Source of the DNA: Streptomyces durocortorensis
GTDB lineage: Bacteria > Actinomycetota > Actinomycetes > Streptomycetales > Streptomycetaceae
Assembly: GCF_031760065.1 (NCBI RefSeq)
Contig: NZ_CP134500.1
Location: forward strand, 1-64,000
Direction: 5' to 3'
Length of the DNA: 64,000 nucleotides
Shown here: positions 36,570-46,765 of the stretch, in pieces
How the letters are laid out: every line of letters begins with the position of its first letter
Position numbering within the stretch: position 1 is the stretch's first letter
The notes under the pieces: model-generated
The model's input: only the letters and a program-made list of their open reading frames with translations
The model's database searches: none
Told to the model about the DNA's origin: nothing
Position numbers and translations under genes: made by a program

Positions 36570-37647
36570 CGGCACCTTCCTCCCGGCGGCCCCGCGAACC
36601 GCGCAGCGGGGCCGCCGCGAAGTCCGCCATCCCCTCGGCGAAGGACACCCGGGGCCGCCAGCCCAGCTCCTCGCGCAGCGCCCGCGAGTCCGCCGTTACA
36701 TGGCGTACGTCGCCGAGGCGGTACTCCCCGGTCACCACCGGGTCCGGCCCGCCGTGGGCGCCGGCCAGCGCGGCGGCCATCTCGCCGATGGTGTGCGGCT
36801 CGCCGCTGCCGGTGTTGTACGCGGCGAAGGACGCGGGCCGCCGCTCCTTCACCGCCGCCAGGGCCACCGCGTTCGCCGCCGCCACATCGTGGACATGGAC
36901 GAAGTCGCGCCGCTGGCCCCCGTCCTCGTAGACCCGGGGGGCCTCACCGCGGGCCAGGGCCGAGCGGAAGAACGAGGCGACACCGGCGTACGGGGTGTCG
37001 CGCGGCATCCCCGGCCCGTACACGTTGTGGTAGCGCAGGGACACCGCCCGGCCGCCCGTCGCCCGTGCCCACCCGGCGGCCAGGTGTTCCTGCGCCAGCT
37101 TGGTCGACGCGTACACATTGCGCGGGTCCACCGGCGCGTCCTCGGCCACCAGGCCCGGTGAGAGCACCGCTGCGCAGTCCGGGCAGCGCGGCTCGAATCT
37201 CCCCGCCCGCAGATCGGCCTCCGCGCGCGGTCCGGGGCGGACCGTGCCGTGGCGCGGGCAGTCGTAGCGGCCCTCGCCGTAGACCACCATCGACCCGGCC
37301 AGCACCAAGTCGCGCACCCCGGCCGCGGCCATCTCCGCCAGCAGCACCGCCGTACCGAGGTCGTTGCACCCGACGTACAGCGGGGCGTCCGCGAAGTCCT
37401 TTCCGAGGCCGACCATGGCCGCCTGGTGGCACACGGCGTCCACCCCCGCCAGCGCGTCCGCCACCGCCTCCCGGTCCCGGACGTCCCCGACGACCACCCG
37501 CTCGCCCGGCAGCTGCGGGGGCGCACCTCCGACGTGGGCCGAGGGCAGCAGGGCGTCCAGCACCACACTCTCGTGCCCGGCCGCGCCGAGGGCGGTGACG
37601 ACATGTGACCCGATGAACCCGGCTCCGCCGGTGACCAGTACGCGCAT
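36550..37647 (-). CDS. NAD-dependent epimerase/dehydratase with a cysteine-containing insertion
   Basis: A 365-residue extended SDR. MRVLVTGGAGFIGSHVV is the NAD-binding start, GDVRDREAVADALAGVDAVC the second block, YASTK holds the catalytic Tyr-x3-Lys, and RYHNVYGPGMPRD the substrate loop. Between the fourth strand and the YASTK motif is an insert of ~50 residues with CPRH and CPDC, able to bind zinc. It probably interconverts nucleotide-sugars. ATG 37647 fits the family; upstream in-frame codons do not. It overlaps the tail of the histidine-kinase pseudogene on the other strand by 20 bp. Confidence 0.9.
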   Translation of the reverse strand: MRVLVTGGAGFIGSHVVTALGAAGHESVVLDALLPSAHVGGAPPQLPGERVVVGDVRDREAVADALAGVDAVCHQAAMVGLGKDFADAPLYVGCNDLGTAVLLAEMAAAGVRDLVLAGSMVVYGEGRYDCPRHGTVRPGPRAEADLRAGRFEPRCPDCAAVLSPGLVAEDAPVDPRNVYASTKLAQEHLAAGWARATGGRAVSLRYHNVYGPGMPRDTPYAGVASFFRSALARGEAPRVYEDGGQRRDFVHVHDVAAANAVALAAVKERRPASFAAYNTGSGEPHTIGEMAAALAGAHGGPDPVVTGEYRLGDVRHVTADSRALREELGWRPRVSFAEGMADFAAAPLRGSRGRREEGAVTLSGA

Positions 37648-37810
37648 GACCGCCACGCTAGGGCCCGGCAGTCCCCCGGGCCGGGCACGGCACGCACACG
37701 TCACGGGTCCGTAAGGACGTGTGCCATGGGCCGGTCAGCGCAGGTGCCGACCGGGGGCCGCGTCGAGCCGTACGAAGAGGAGGTACATGGTGGGCGGCGC
37801 GTCCCTCAGG

Positions 37811-39280
37811 TTAAGCGTCGGTGAGCAGGGGGTCATACGGGGTGTTCGTGCGTCGGCCTGACATGAAGGAGAGGAAGTCGCCCACGAAGGCGCTGCGGCC
37901 GTAGGTGGCGTCGGTGGTGGTGAGGTCGCGGTGGAAGGCAGTGCGGAAGAGCGTCCGGTGTTCGTCCGCGTCGATGGTGCCGCTGCCGTCCTTGTCGGTG
38001 ACGTCGAAGAGGACCTCGGCGACGCGGATGAGCGCGGGCCCGGCGAGGGAGGGGACCGCGGCGGCGTACTCGTCGGCGCTGACGCGGCCGTCGCCGTCGG
38101 TGTCGAGGGCGGCCTGGAGCTCGCGCCACCAGGCGGCGAAGGCGTCGTAGAGCCGAGTTTCCTCGGGTTCGTCCAGGTCGAGGCGGGTGGCCAGTTCGCG
38201 TGCCATGGCGGCAAGGTCGGGCCAGTCGAGGTGGCCGTCGCCTGTCTGGTCCAGTACCTGGCGGAAGAACTCCTCTGCCGAGCGCCGGCCCTCTCCCGTG
38301 GCCGTCGACGGGGCCGGGACGGGGCCGGGTCCGGTGTCGCCGCCCAGTGGGGTGAGGAGGCGGAGCAGGGCCGAGGCCCGCTTCATGCGGGTGCACAGCG
38401 CGGCCACGGTCCGGGCGCGGGGGTCGTCCCTTTCGGGGGAGAGGGAGAGGGTCTCGATGATGGTTTCGGCGTTGATCCAGCCCTCGGGCAGGAAACGGGT
38501 GAGCCCGGCGGTGAGGTAGGCGCCCTGCATGAGGGTCGAGGTGCCGGGCATCTCGGGCAGGCCGGCCTTGCGCCGGTAGGGCTCGGGGAGCGAGGCGACG
38601 GTGATCGCGCCGAGGAGCGGACCGACGACAGCCCGGCCGGCCGCCCACAGGGTCGGCATGCCGTCGAGCAGTGCCGGGGCGGGCAGGTGGTCGAAGAGCC
38701 TGTAGAGGATGACGCGGGCTGCCTCGGTGTTCTCCAGCTCGTCCTCGACGACCCGGTCGTAGTACCGCCAGAAGTCGTTCAGCTCCTCCGGTAGCGCCCC
38801 GGCGTCGCCGTCGAGCGCGGCGAGGAACGCACGGTACTCGGCGTACATGCGCTCCATCGTGTCCTGGTCGAGCGGCTGGCCGCTGAGCCGGCACATGGTG
38901 ACGGCGCTCTCGAAGAGGGTGGCGACCACCCACGCACGGGCCGCACGATCCGTCGCGTCGTAGGCGCGGCCGCGGGGGTCGGAGCCGCTCATGCGGGCGT
39001 GCAGCCTGTTGAGCCGGGCGGCCTCGCGTTCGCGTACTGCCGGGTCGGCGTCGAACATGCGCAGCATGCTGAGGAAGGTGTTGCGCAGTCGGCGCCAGGG
39101 GTGGGTGATGAAGGTGGAGTTGTCGGCGAGGGCGGCGCCGATCTGCGGGTGGGCGGCCTCCAGCACGGTGGCGCGGATCATGGCCAGTGCCCAGCGCGGG
39201 TCGTCGAAGAAGGCACGGAACTGCGACTCCGGCCCGAACAGGGGTGTTTCTCCGGCTGTTGTGGTGGTTCCGGTCGTCAT
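37811..39280 (-). CDS. MpaB-family (DUF2236) oxygenase fused to EF-hands
   Basis: A 489-residue protein. Residues ~15-300 match the MpaB/DUF2236 haem-oxygenase-like fold (ALMIRATVLEAAHPQIGAAL, THPWRRLRNTFLSML, RAWVVATLFESAVTM, YDRVVEDELENTE). The last ~170 residues carry three EF-hand loops: DQTGDGHLDWPDL, DTDGDGRVSADEY and DKDGSGTIDADEH. DUF2236 proteins are haem enzymes, including latex-clearing Lcp and MpaB. The EF-hand tail resembles calerythrin-like sensors, which suggests calcium gating. ATG 39280 overlaps the stop of the isoprenyl transferase gene (ATGA). Confidence 0.88.
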   Translation of the reverse strand: MTTGTTTTAGETPLFGPESQFRAFFDDPRWALAMIRATVLEAAHPQIGAALADNSTFITHPWRRLRNTFLSMLRMFDADPAVREREAARLNRLHARMSGSDPRGRAYDATDRAARAWVVATLFESAVTMCRLSGQPLDQDTMERMYAEYRAFLAALDGDAGALPEELNDFWRYYDRVVEDELENTEAARVILYRLFDHLPAPALLDGMPTLWAAGRAVVGPLLGAITVASLPEPYRRKAGLPEMPGTSTLMQGAYLTAGLTRFLPEGWINAETIIETLSLSPERDDPRARTVAALCTRMKRASALLRLLTPLGGDTGPGPVPAPSTATGEGRRSAEEFFRQVLDQTGDGHLDWPDLAAMARELATRLDLDEPEETRLYDAFAAWWRELQAALDTDGDGRVSADEYAAAVPSLAGPALIRVAEVLFDVTDKDGSGTIDADEHRTLFRTAFHRDLTTTDATYGRSAFVGDFLSFMSGRRTNTPYDPLLTDA

Positions 39281-40044
39281 GAGGGGTGTCCGTTCGTCTG
39301 GGGCGGCACGCCGCCGAAGCGGCGTTCACGGCGCCGGTAGGTGTGCAGGCAGGCAAGGAAGTCCGCCGCCCGGAAGTCGGGCCAGAGGGCTTGAGGGAAG
39401 ACCCACTCGGCGTAGGCGACCTGCCAGAGCATGAAGTTGGAGATGCGCTGCTCGCCGGAGGTGCGGATGGCCAGGTCCACGTCGGGGGTGTCGGGAAATG
39501 GCAGGTGGTCCGCGAAGAGCCGCTCGCTCACCTCGTCGGCCGGCGTCCCGCTGCGAATCAGCGACCGGGCGGCCTCCACAATGTCCCGGCGTCCCCCGTG
39601 GTCGAAGGCGACGGTCAGCGTCATCCCCCGGCTGTCGGCGGTAAGCGTCGCCAGATCCTCGAAGTCCTGCGCGAGCTCAGGGGGGATGCGCGGGTCCGCG
39701 GCTCCCAGGAAGCGGCAGCGGATACCGCGGGCGAGCAGCAGTGGCGCGTGCTTGCGCACAACCCGACGCACCAGGCGCATCAGGTAGTCCACCTCGGAAT
39801 CAGGACGGCTCCAGTTCTCGGTGGAGAAGGCGTACAGGCTGAGCCACTGCACGCCGGACGCCCGGGCCGCCTCGATGATGTCGATGACGGTGCTCTCCGC
39901 AGCCCGATGGCCCGCCGTCCGGGGAAGCGAACGCGACTGTGCCCAGCGGCCATTGCCGTCCATCACGCAGGCCACGTGCCGCGGCACCGCACGTACCGAC
40001 CCGCCGGCTCGCCACAGCTCGTCGCTGTCCTGTCGCCCATTCAC
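39277..40044 (-). CDS. Isoprenyl transferase, cis-prenyltransferase family
   Basis: A 255-residue UppS-type enzyme. HVACVMDGNGRWAQ contains the catalytic Asp29, and LSLYAFSTENWSRP, TLTVAFDHGGRRDIVEAA and VDLAIRTSGEQRISNFMLWQ are the conserved regions III-V. It makes a cis-polyprenyl diphosphate from allylic diphosphate plus IPP. GTG 40044 follows GGGGGA; an upstream in-frame extension to 40176 lacks homology. Actinomycetes usually have two or three such genes, and this one is a second copy linked to an MpaB-like oxygenase gene rather than to cell-wall genes, so a role in a specialised terpenoid is possible. FDHGG has His where Asn (FNYGG) is usual. Confidence 0.9.
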   Translation of the reverse strand: MNGRQDSDELWRAGGSVRAVPRHVACVMDGNGRWAQSRSLPRTAGHRAAESTVIDIIEAARASGVQWLSLYAFSTENWSRPDSEVDYLMRLVRRVVRKHAPLLLARGIRCRFLGAADPRIPPELAQDFEDLATLTADSRGMTLTVAFDHGGRRDIVEAARSLIRSGTPADEVSERLFADHLPFPDTPDVDLAIRTSGEQRISNFMLWQVAYAEWVFPQALWPDFRAADFLACLHTYRRRERRFGGVPPQTNGHPS

Positions 40045-40199
40045 CCGGTCCCCCGTCACGGCGCATGCGCGGTGGATGCTGTGGCCCGTCACGCCCAGCT
40101 CCGTCTCGCCCTGAGCAGCACGGTCGTACCGTGCTCGGTCACACTCACTGTGAATCGCCCCCTGCACACGCCCCACCGGCGCGTCCCTCTCCAGGAGTC

Positions 40200-41140
40200 T
40201 GGCGGAATGGAAGGGGCCTGATCGATTGAACTGGGGCGCGTCACCCCTGGTTCATCTGCACGATTCTCTTTGGCATCGGCGCTCTGGACGGGCCATGGGC
40301 AGCGCCGGTTCTTCCTACTCGGCCATTTCCAGTTGCAGGTGGCCCGCAGCTCCCAGCTGCCGCGCGACGCGAGGGCGACCGGGCCTCGGCAGCCCCCGTG
40401 GCGTGACGACAGGGGGCTGTCCCAGGCTTCACCGTATGGGTCGCAGAGCCGGTGCTTTCGTCGCGGTGTGACAGCCAGCCAATCGGCGCCGCCGACGACG
40501 GTGACCGTCCACATGCCCTCGCCGTCGCCAGAGCCGATTCCCGGGCCCTCTTTGTCCGGACCCGAACCCTTCCGCCCTCGCCTGGTGACACGCTTGTGGT
40601 TGACCGACCCGCCTCTCGGGAATCCCGTTCGCCCCGTCGAGCCCCTCCGGGTGTCCCGGGTGCCCGGAGGGCCGCCAAGAGCTCCGCCGTGTGCCCGGGC
40701 ACCGGGCTTCGGCGGCGTGGACCTCCCGATCGGAGCACCGCGTGCCCTGCGGCTTCCAGGGTGATCCCGACGTCGGCGACGGCCAGGCGGTGCAGGATCC
40801 GCTCGCTCGACGGCCGTGGGGCGCTCAGCCCGGTGCCGACGACCCGGGTGCCGCGCTCGGTGCCACACCACGGTCCCCGCCCAGCGCGCGTCCCCGCCCC
40901 GGTGGAGCAATCCGGCCTCGGTCATCAGCCGCACCCGCCGTGCAGCCTCGATCCGTCCATCCCGGCATGCGTACGCGGCCTGGTGAAGCGTCAACGTGCT
41001 GTACCGGGTGGCCAGTCTCAGCAGGTGCTCGTCCTCATCGGTCCGCTGCCAGCCGTCGCCCCGGGTCTCACCCGTGCCGTGCTTCTGCCGGCGGCGCTCC
41101 GCCCGTTCTTGATACACCCCCGGCCCCCCTGCCCCCATCT
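40200..41140 (-). pseudogene. Winged-helix (replication-relaxation-like) protein, decayed
   Basis: Minus-strand frames recover an N-terminal winged helix (DEDEHLLRLATRYSTLTLHQ, GRIEAARRVRLMTEAGLLHR), then in another frame GTRVVGTGLSAPRPSSERIL and HRLAVADVGITLEAAGHAV. A third continues to MWTVTVVGGADWLAVTPRRK near 40500. The order (winged helix, TGL, then a nuclease-like domain) resembles Replic_Relax-type proteins of Streptomyces plasmids and integrative elements. At least two frameshifts are needed. The start is probably ATG near 41139 (MGAGGPGVYQERAERR). Confidence 0.5.
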
Positions 41141-41159
41141 CCACTGCCTTGCCCTCTCC

Positions 41160-42050
41160 CTGTAGTTGGAGCGCTGCCACGCGAGTGCGGACGGCACGGG
41201 AGGGAGCGTGACCTGCTAAGCGGACACCGGCAGCGAAGTGCATCATGCACCGCCTGGCGGAGGACCGAGCGGCGGAGCGCCCGGTGGAGCCGATAGGCAG
41301 TGAGCCGTTCAGGACTGTTGGACCCAACCGTGCCAACTTGTCTCCGCCTGAGCCTGCCCAAACAGCACCGGGCCCGCGATCAGGCCGAACTCGCCGCCGG
41401 CACCCGCCGCTCCTTCCTCCGACGCCAGCCTCAACCACACATCGTCCACGGCTACTTCGGAGGTCCGCACGTCCGTTACGTCCTGGACGAGAAACCTCAT
41501 AAGTTTCTGATCGCTAGAAAGCTGCCTCACCGAGACCGGCCTGACCATCAGACCCGCCTGATCAGCAGCACGACATCCGAGTTCAACCTCAGTAATTGCC
41601 CCGTTCGGGACGAACTGGGGGGCTTCTTGCCCCACAGGTATCGCACCGGCACCGGAGGGGAAGGCCGGGTAGGCGGTCGCACGAAGCTCGCGGTTGGGCT
41701 TGCAGAGTGGACCGCAGGCTGCCGGTTGTGGCTGTGACGAGAACAAGGTGATCGCGGGGCCGGTATTGCTGCGTCGGCCCGCCATCAGGCGGGGCTGACC
41801 AGCGCCACGAGGTGATGCCGGTCAGCGTGTCGCAGTCCACGTTCACGTTCACCGTCTTTCTCAGACGTGTGTCGGGGGTATCTCAATGAGTCCCTGACCG
41901 CGTATGGCAAGGTATGCCGACGACTCACGCTGGCCGGGCTCCGCGCGGGACTCCGCCCCGGCTGTTCTCCGGGCACCGGGACCCTGCGGCTCCAGGGGGG
42001 CCGGACAGCCGCAAGCCATACGGGACAGTTCCGTACGGTTCACGCCCGAC
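41160..42050. other. Long stretch with no supported gene
   Basis: About 890 bp. Several open frames of 80-160 codons exist on both strands (for example 41300-41737 plus, 41309-41785 minus), overlapping each other without recognisable domains. Base composition is lower in GC than the neighbours around 41480-41600, suggesting imported or non-coding DNA. Confidence 0.5.
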
Positions 42051-42067
42051 CTATCAGGAGTACGCAC

Positions 42068-42502
42068 GTGAACAGCAAGCGCCGCCGACTTCTTCTGGCC
42101 GCCATCGACCCCATGATCGAGCCCGGGGAGCAGGTTGAGGTGACGACCATCGTGAACCTGAGTTCCGTCACCGTGCGCCGGACGGCAGCGTTCGCGGCAG
42201 CCTCGGCCATCCTGAGCGGCGGTGGAATGGCCGTGATCCCGGCGCCGACCCCCATGTACCTGGCAATGACCGACCGCCGCATCTTCATCTTCCGGGCGAA
42301 CCCGACGTTCGCCCGGCCCGAAGAACACCTGATGACGATCCCGCGCGCCGGTCTCGTCCGCTCGGAGATCAAGGAGCGGGTGCTCAACTCATCCTTCATC
42401 ATCTCCTCGACGGACAGCGAGCAAGGACTGAAGATCATCTTCCCGCTGGTCGGCCGCAAGGAGCGGAACGTGATAGCGGCCGCCTTGCCTCTGGCCGACT
42501 GA
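42068..42502 (+). CDS. PH-domain-like small protein
   Basis: A 144-residue protein. The start GTG 42068 sits 7 bp after AGGAG. It reads LLLAAIDPMIEPGEQVEVTT, a short hydrophobic segment (FAAASAILSGGGMAVIPA), then TPMYLAMTDRRIFIFRANP, GLVRSEIKERVLNSSFIIS and LKIIFPLVGRKERNVIAAAL. This is the bacterial PH-like pattern (YLAxTxxRxxxF...). Such proteins are usually cytoplasmic or membrane-associated; the function is unknown. It is intact in an otherwise eroded region. Confidence 0.7.
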   Translation: MNSKRRRLLLAAIDPMIEPGEQVEVTTIVNLSSVTVRRTAAFAAASAILSGGGMAVIPAPTPMYLAMTDRRIFIFRANPTFARPEEHLMTIPRAGLVRSEIKERVLNSSFIISSTDSEQGLKIIFPLVGRKERNVIAAALPLAD

Positions 42503-42776
42503 CTGCCCGGGACAGGGCGGGAGCGGAGTGACCGCCAGGACCATGTGGACAGGACCGCTCGCCACCGCACCCTTCCATGTCCGGGCATGGGCCGCTGCGA
42601 CGGGCTCGATTGAGGTCAGTGCCATGGGCTCAGCACCCATTCCCCCACCGCGGAAGTATCACAAGACAGCACAGCCTCGGTGGTCCGTGGGGGGCATGCC
42701 CGGGTGCGAACGACGGAACGCGACGCCAGATGATCAAGGTTACTGACACCGAAGATCGACCTGGAGCCGCGTCCGC

Positions 42777-43019
42777 GTGCCATCTTCTCTGAACGCCTTC
42801 CTCGCGCGCCACTGCGAGGACGCCGCACCCTGCCCGCCCACGAACCCCGGTGAACTGGCCACGCTGGCAGAGGTGTTCGAGCGTCATCCGGACCCTCGTC
42901 GGGTACGCGGGCGCCGCTACCGGCTCGGCTCGCTGCTGGGGCTGTGCCTGGTCGCGGTGCTCGGTGGCGCCAAGTCGCTGGCGCGGATCTCCCGCTTCGC
43001 GGCCGACGCCCCACCGTGA
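42777..43019 (+). pseudogene. ISAs1-family transposase N-terminal fragment
   Basis: The fragment contains LATLAEVFERHPDPRRVRGR and GSLLGLCLVAVLGGAKSLARISRFAADA, the DDE_Tnp_1-associated N-terminal domain of ISAs1-like (H-repeat) transposases. The frame stops at 43019. Weak traces continue in other frames to about 43110 (LGVRTRPAASVAVRRRGRD), and no DDE catalytic region remains. Confidence 0.7.
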
Positions 43020-43381
43020 GCGGTCCTGGGCGTCGGGACACGGCCCGCTGCCTCGGTGGCGGTCCGCCGCCGAGGCCGAGACCCTGCTGCCACCGGAAGG
43101 GACGGCCGGTCCCGCCGAACCGCTCACCAGACGTGTGGTCGGCGGCCTGATCACACGGATGGGAGCGACGCCGCCGCGCAGCCGGAAGCCGGCGACCACT
43201 TCGTGACCGACGTGCCCGTCATCGTCCGACAAACGCCCGCACGGCGGGAAGCCGTGCCGGGCGGTCGAAGAACGGCGGCGGTGCGTTTCGGCGTTGCGCC
43301 CCGCCGCCGGGACCAGCCCCGTGTGGCGGCCGGTCCCGGGGCCACCGCCTCCCACGGCGGCCCCGGAGTCGAGAGGGCCGC

Positions 43382-46222
43382 TCAGCCGGGGAGCGCCCAC
43401 TTCTGGTTGGCGCCGGTGTGGCAGGTCCACAGGTGGAGCTTGGTGCCGTCCGCCGAGGAAGCCCCGGAAGCGCCCAGGCACTTGCCCGACGCCGGGTTCT
43501 TCAACGTTCCCTCGGTCTGCGGCACCCACTTCTGGGCGCCCGTGCCGTTGCACCCGTACAGCTGGATCTTGGTGCCGTCGGCCGTACCGGCACCGCTGAC
43601 GTCCAGGCACTAGCCCAGCGCCCGCAGCGTGTCGTCCGTGCCCGCCGTCCACTTCTGCGCGGCGCTTTGGTTGCGCGTCCACAACTGGATCTGCGTCCCG
43701 TCGGCGCTCGACCCGCCTGCGGCCTCCGCGCACTTACCTCCGATGCCCCTGAGTTCTCCGCCGGGCACGGTGGCCCCGCTGGTGGTGAAGGCGAAGTCGT
43801 CGAGGTCGAAGAGCGAGCCACTGCCACCCTTGAAGACGAGGTACAGGGTGGTGGTGCCCGCCGGACGGTCGGTCAGGTCCGCGCTCACGTCCCGGAAGGT
43901 GTCCCAGCCTCCGGTCACGGGGACCGCGGCCGAGCCGAGCAGGGTGCCGGTGGGTGAGCCGGCCCGTACCTCCAGCGTGCCTCCCGCGCCGCCGGAGGAG
44001 ACCCGGGCGGTCAGCTTGGTGGCGTTGCCGAGGATGTACGGGGCGAAGGAGATCCAGTCGTTGCTGTCGATGTAGCCGACGGTCTTGCCGCCGTTCGCTG
44101 CGGCCTTGTCGACGATCGTGACGCCGGCGGAGCCGCTGAAGTGCTCGGCCTGCCGCTTGCTGCCCTGGCTGATGTTCTGGTCGTGCGTGGTCAGGGCGGG
44201 CTGCCCGCCCGCCCCCTTGTCGGTGTACTCGGCGTCCCAGACGCCGAAGATGTTCGCGTTGGGGTCGTGCTCGCCGTCGGCGATGGTCTGTACGGTGCCG
44301 GAGCAGCCCGTGGCGGAGGTCTGTGGGTGGCCGTGGCTGTCGTGGCCGATGATGAAGGTGACCTTCACCTTGGAGCAGTCGATCGTGCCGTCCTCGGGGT
44401 CGGTGACGGTGACCGTGAAGGGTACGGCGGCGCCCGGGTCGATGATGGAGCCGTCGGCGGGCAGGTTGAGGGTGACGGTGGGGGCGGTGTTGCCGACGGT
44501 GATGACGACGGAGGCGGTGGCGGTGTTGCCGGTGCCGTCGGAGGCGGTCAGTTCGGCGGTGTAGCGGCCGTTGGCGGTGTAGGTGTGCGAGGGGTTCGCG
44601 GCGGCGGAGGTGGCCCCGTCACCGAACTTCCAGGCGTACGTGAGCGGGTCGCCGTCGGGGTCGGAGGTCCCGGCCGAGGAGAACGCCACCGCGAGCGGCG
44701 CCTGGCCCGAGGTGCGGTTCGCGGTGGCCTTGGCGAGCGGGGCGCGCCCGTCGGTGACGTACTCGACGCGGTAGACCGCGCTGTTGGCGTCCCCGTTGAA
44801 GTAGCCGGTGCCGTAGTCGAGGACGTACAGCGCGCCGTCCGGTCCGAAGGCCATGTCCATGACCTGGGTGCCCTGCCAGGGGAACGCGTTGATCGACTGG
44901 ACGGTGCCGTCGGAGCCCTGCTCGATGCGCTTGATCCACTTGCGGCCGAACTCGCCGGCGAAGTAGTCACCGTCGAAGCTCTGCGGGAACTTGACCGGGG
45001 AGGTCGAGGCCGCGTCGTAACGGTAGACGGGCCCGCCCATGGGTGACTCGGAGCCATTGCCGAACTCGGGGACCGAGCCCCCGTCGTACGGTATCCAGGC
45101 GGGCTGGGCCGGGGGCAGGTCGGTCAGGCCGGTGTTGTTCGGCGAGGTGTTCTTCGGCGCGGCGCAGGAGAAGGCTGCGCCCGATGTGGAGGTGGCGAAG
45201 TTGTAGTCCACATAAGGGCTGTTGTCGCCGACGCAGTAGGGCCAGCCGTAGTTGCCGGCCTTGGTGATGCGGTTGAACTCGACCTGTCCGGCGGGTCCGC
45301 GCCCCGCGTTCGCCGTGCCCGCGTCGGGGCCGTAGTCGCCGAGGTAGACGGTGCCGGTGGGCTTGTCCACGCTCATCCGGAAGGGGTTGCGGAAGCCCAT
45401 GGCGTAGATCTCCGGCCTGGTCCTCGCGGTTCCGGGCGCGAAGAGGTTGCCGGACGGGATGGTGTAGCTCCCGTCGGCGGCGACCTTGATCCGCAGCACC
45501 TTGCCACGCAGGTCATTGGTGTTGCCGGAGGAACGCTGCGCGTCGTATGCGGGGTTGCGGCCCGGGCGCTCGTCGATGGGGGTGTAGCCGTCGGAGGCGA
45601 AGGGGTTGCTGTCGTCGCCGGTGGAGAGGTACAGGTTGCCCTGGGCATCGAAGTCGATGTCTCCGCCGACGTGGCAGCACAGACCGCGGCTCGCAGGGAC
45701 GTCGAGGACCTTCTTCTCGCTGTCGACGTCGAGCGTGCCGTCGGTTCTGAGGACGAAGCGGGAGAGCCGGTTGACGCCGTCGAAGGGGGCGAAGTCCGCC
45801 GCGGACCCGTTCGCGGGCGCGTCACCCGCGGGAGTGGTCAGCTTCGGCGCGTAGTAGAGGTAGACGAAGCGGTTGGTGGTGAACCCGGGGTCCACGCCCA
45901 CGCCTTGGAGTCCCTCCTCGTCGTGCGAGTAGACGTCCAATCTTCCCGCCGCCTTTGTGGTGCCCGCGGCGTCGGTGAGGCGGAGGGTGCCGTCCCGCGA
46001 GGTGTGCAGGACGGACCGGTCGGGCAGCACGGCGAGCGTCATGGGCTCGCCGGTCTCGGCCACCCCCTTGGCGAGGGTGACCTGCTGGAACTCGTCGGCA
46101 GCAACGCTTGCCACGGGTTCGGGCGCCGCTGCGGCGGGTTTCTGTTGGGCGGTGAGCGCACCCGCTGCGGCGAGCAAGGCGCAGGCCAGCGCCGCGACGG
46201 GTCGGGAGAGTCTCCTGTGCAC
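43382..46222 (-). CDS. Secreted PQQ-type sugar dehydrogenase/PKD/CBM protein with amber-interrupted ricin tail
   Basis: GTG 46222 (behind GGAGG) starts a signal peptide (RPVAALACALLAAAGALTA). Residues ~40-460 are a glucose/sorbosone dehydrogenase beta-propeller (DEEGLQGVGVDPGFTTNRFV; NLYLSTGDDSNPF; MGFRNPFRMSVD; NYGWPYC). A PKD domain (GTSDPDGDPLTYAWKFGDG) and a CBM6/35-like domain (QAEHFSGSAGVTIVDKAAAN; VGYIDSNDWISF) follow. The C-terminus is a ricin-B lectin with QxW repeats. A TAG at 43610-43612 replaces the Lys codon expected in RALG-K-CLDVSG; beyond it the frame is perfect to the next stop at 43382-43384. Translation stops at residue 870 unless read through, so about 76 residues of lectin are lost. 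Confidence 0.85.
43610..43612 (-). other. In-frame amber codon in the ricin-B lectin domain
   Basis: The minus strand reads GGC-TAG-TGC. The paralogous lectin of the neighbouring GH16 gene has GGC-AAG-TGC (LGKCLDV) at the same place, so a single AAG to TAG change explains it. Downstream, 76 codons stay open with intact QKW motifs. Confidence 0.85.
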
Positions 46223-46765
46223 GTGCGTCCTCCGTGTGGTGACGGGGTGAGGTTGGAGCACAGGCGCGCGCCGTCGCGCCGCGGACATGGGTGCCCCCGG
46301 GGGAGGAGGAAGGAGCACCCGGCCCTTTGCCGTTCGGTACAGGGCAGGAAGGTAATGGCTTTTCCACGGACCAGAAAGCCCTTTGACGTACCTGGTCTCA
46401 TCTTTCTCTACTGGGGGGACAAAGTTGCTGGTCGGGCTTCCGGTCGAGCTCCGCAGGTGGTAACGGAGCCGTGGCTCCGGTACCACCGCCGACCGTGGAG
46501 CCGCCCCGGTGCCGTCCGGTGGAATACCAACCTGACCTGCGGTGAAGGGAATTGGTCCAGACGGACACCTTGACGGACCTCCAGCACGCTCCTTAAATCG
46601 TTATCGCCAACTGTTGAACACTGCTTCCCCCGAGGATCCCCGGATCGCTTCATTTCGTGTTCGCACGTGACGGTTGGCGCTCCGACCTGTCATGCACGCG
46701 TCACCCGGCAAGTCCCCCGCTCTCCCCCACACCCCCACACCCCCACGAAAGCGATGTGATGCCCC
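46223..46765. other. Divergent intergenic region of two secreted enzymes
   Basis: 543 bp without a gene, presumably holding both promoters. A stem GGAGCCGTGGCTCC lies at about 46467-46480. Part of it (46590-46670) is AT-richer than its surroundings. No known operator was identified. Confidence 0.5.

Noticed and set aside
41309..41785. 158-codon minus-strand open frame (and an overlapping plus-strand one)
   Set aside because: Neither has a recognisable domain, ribosome-binding site or distinct codon bias, so neither is supported over the other.
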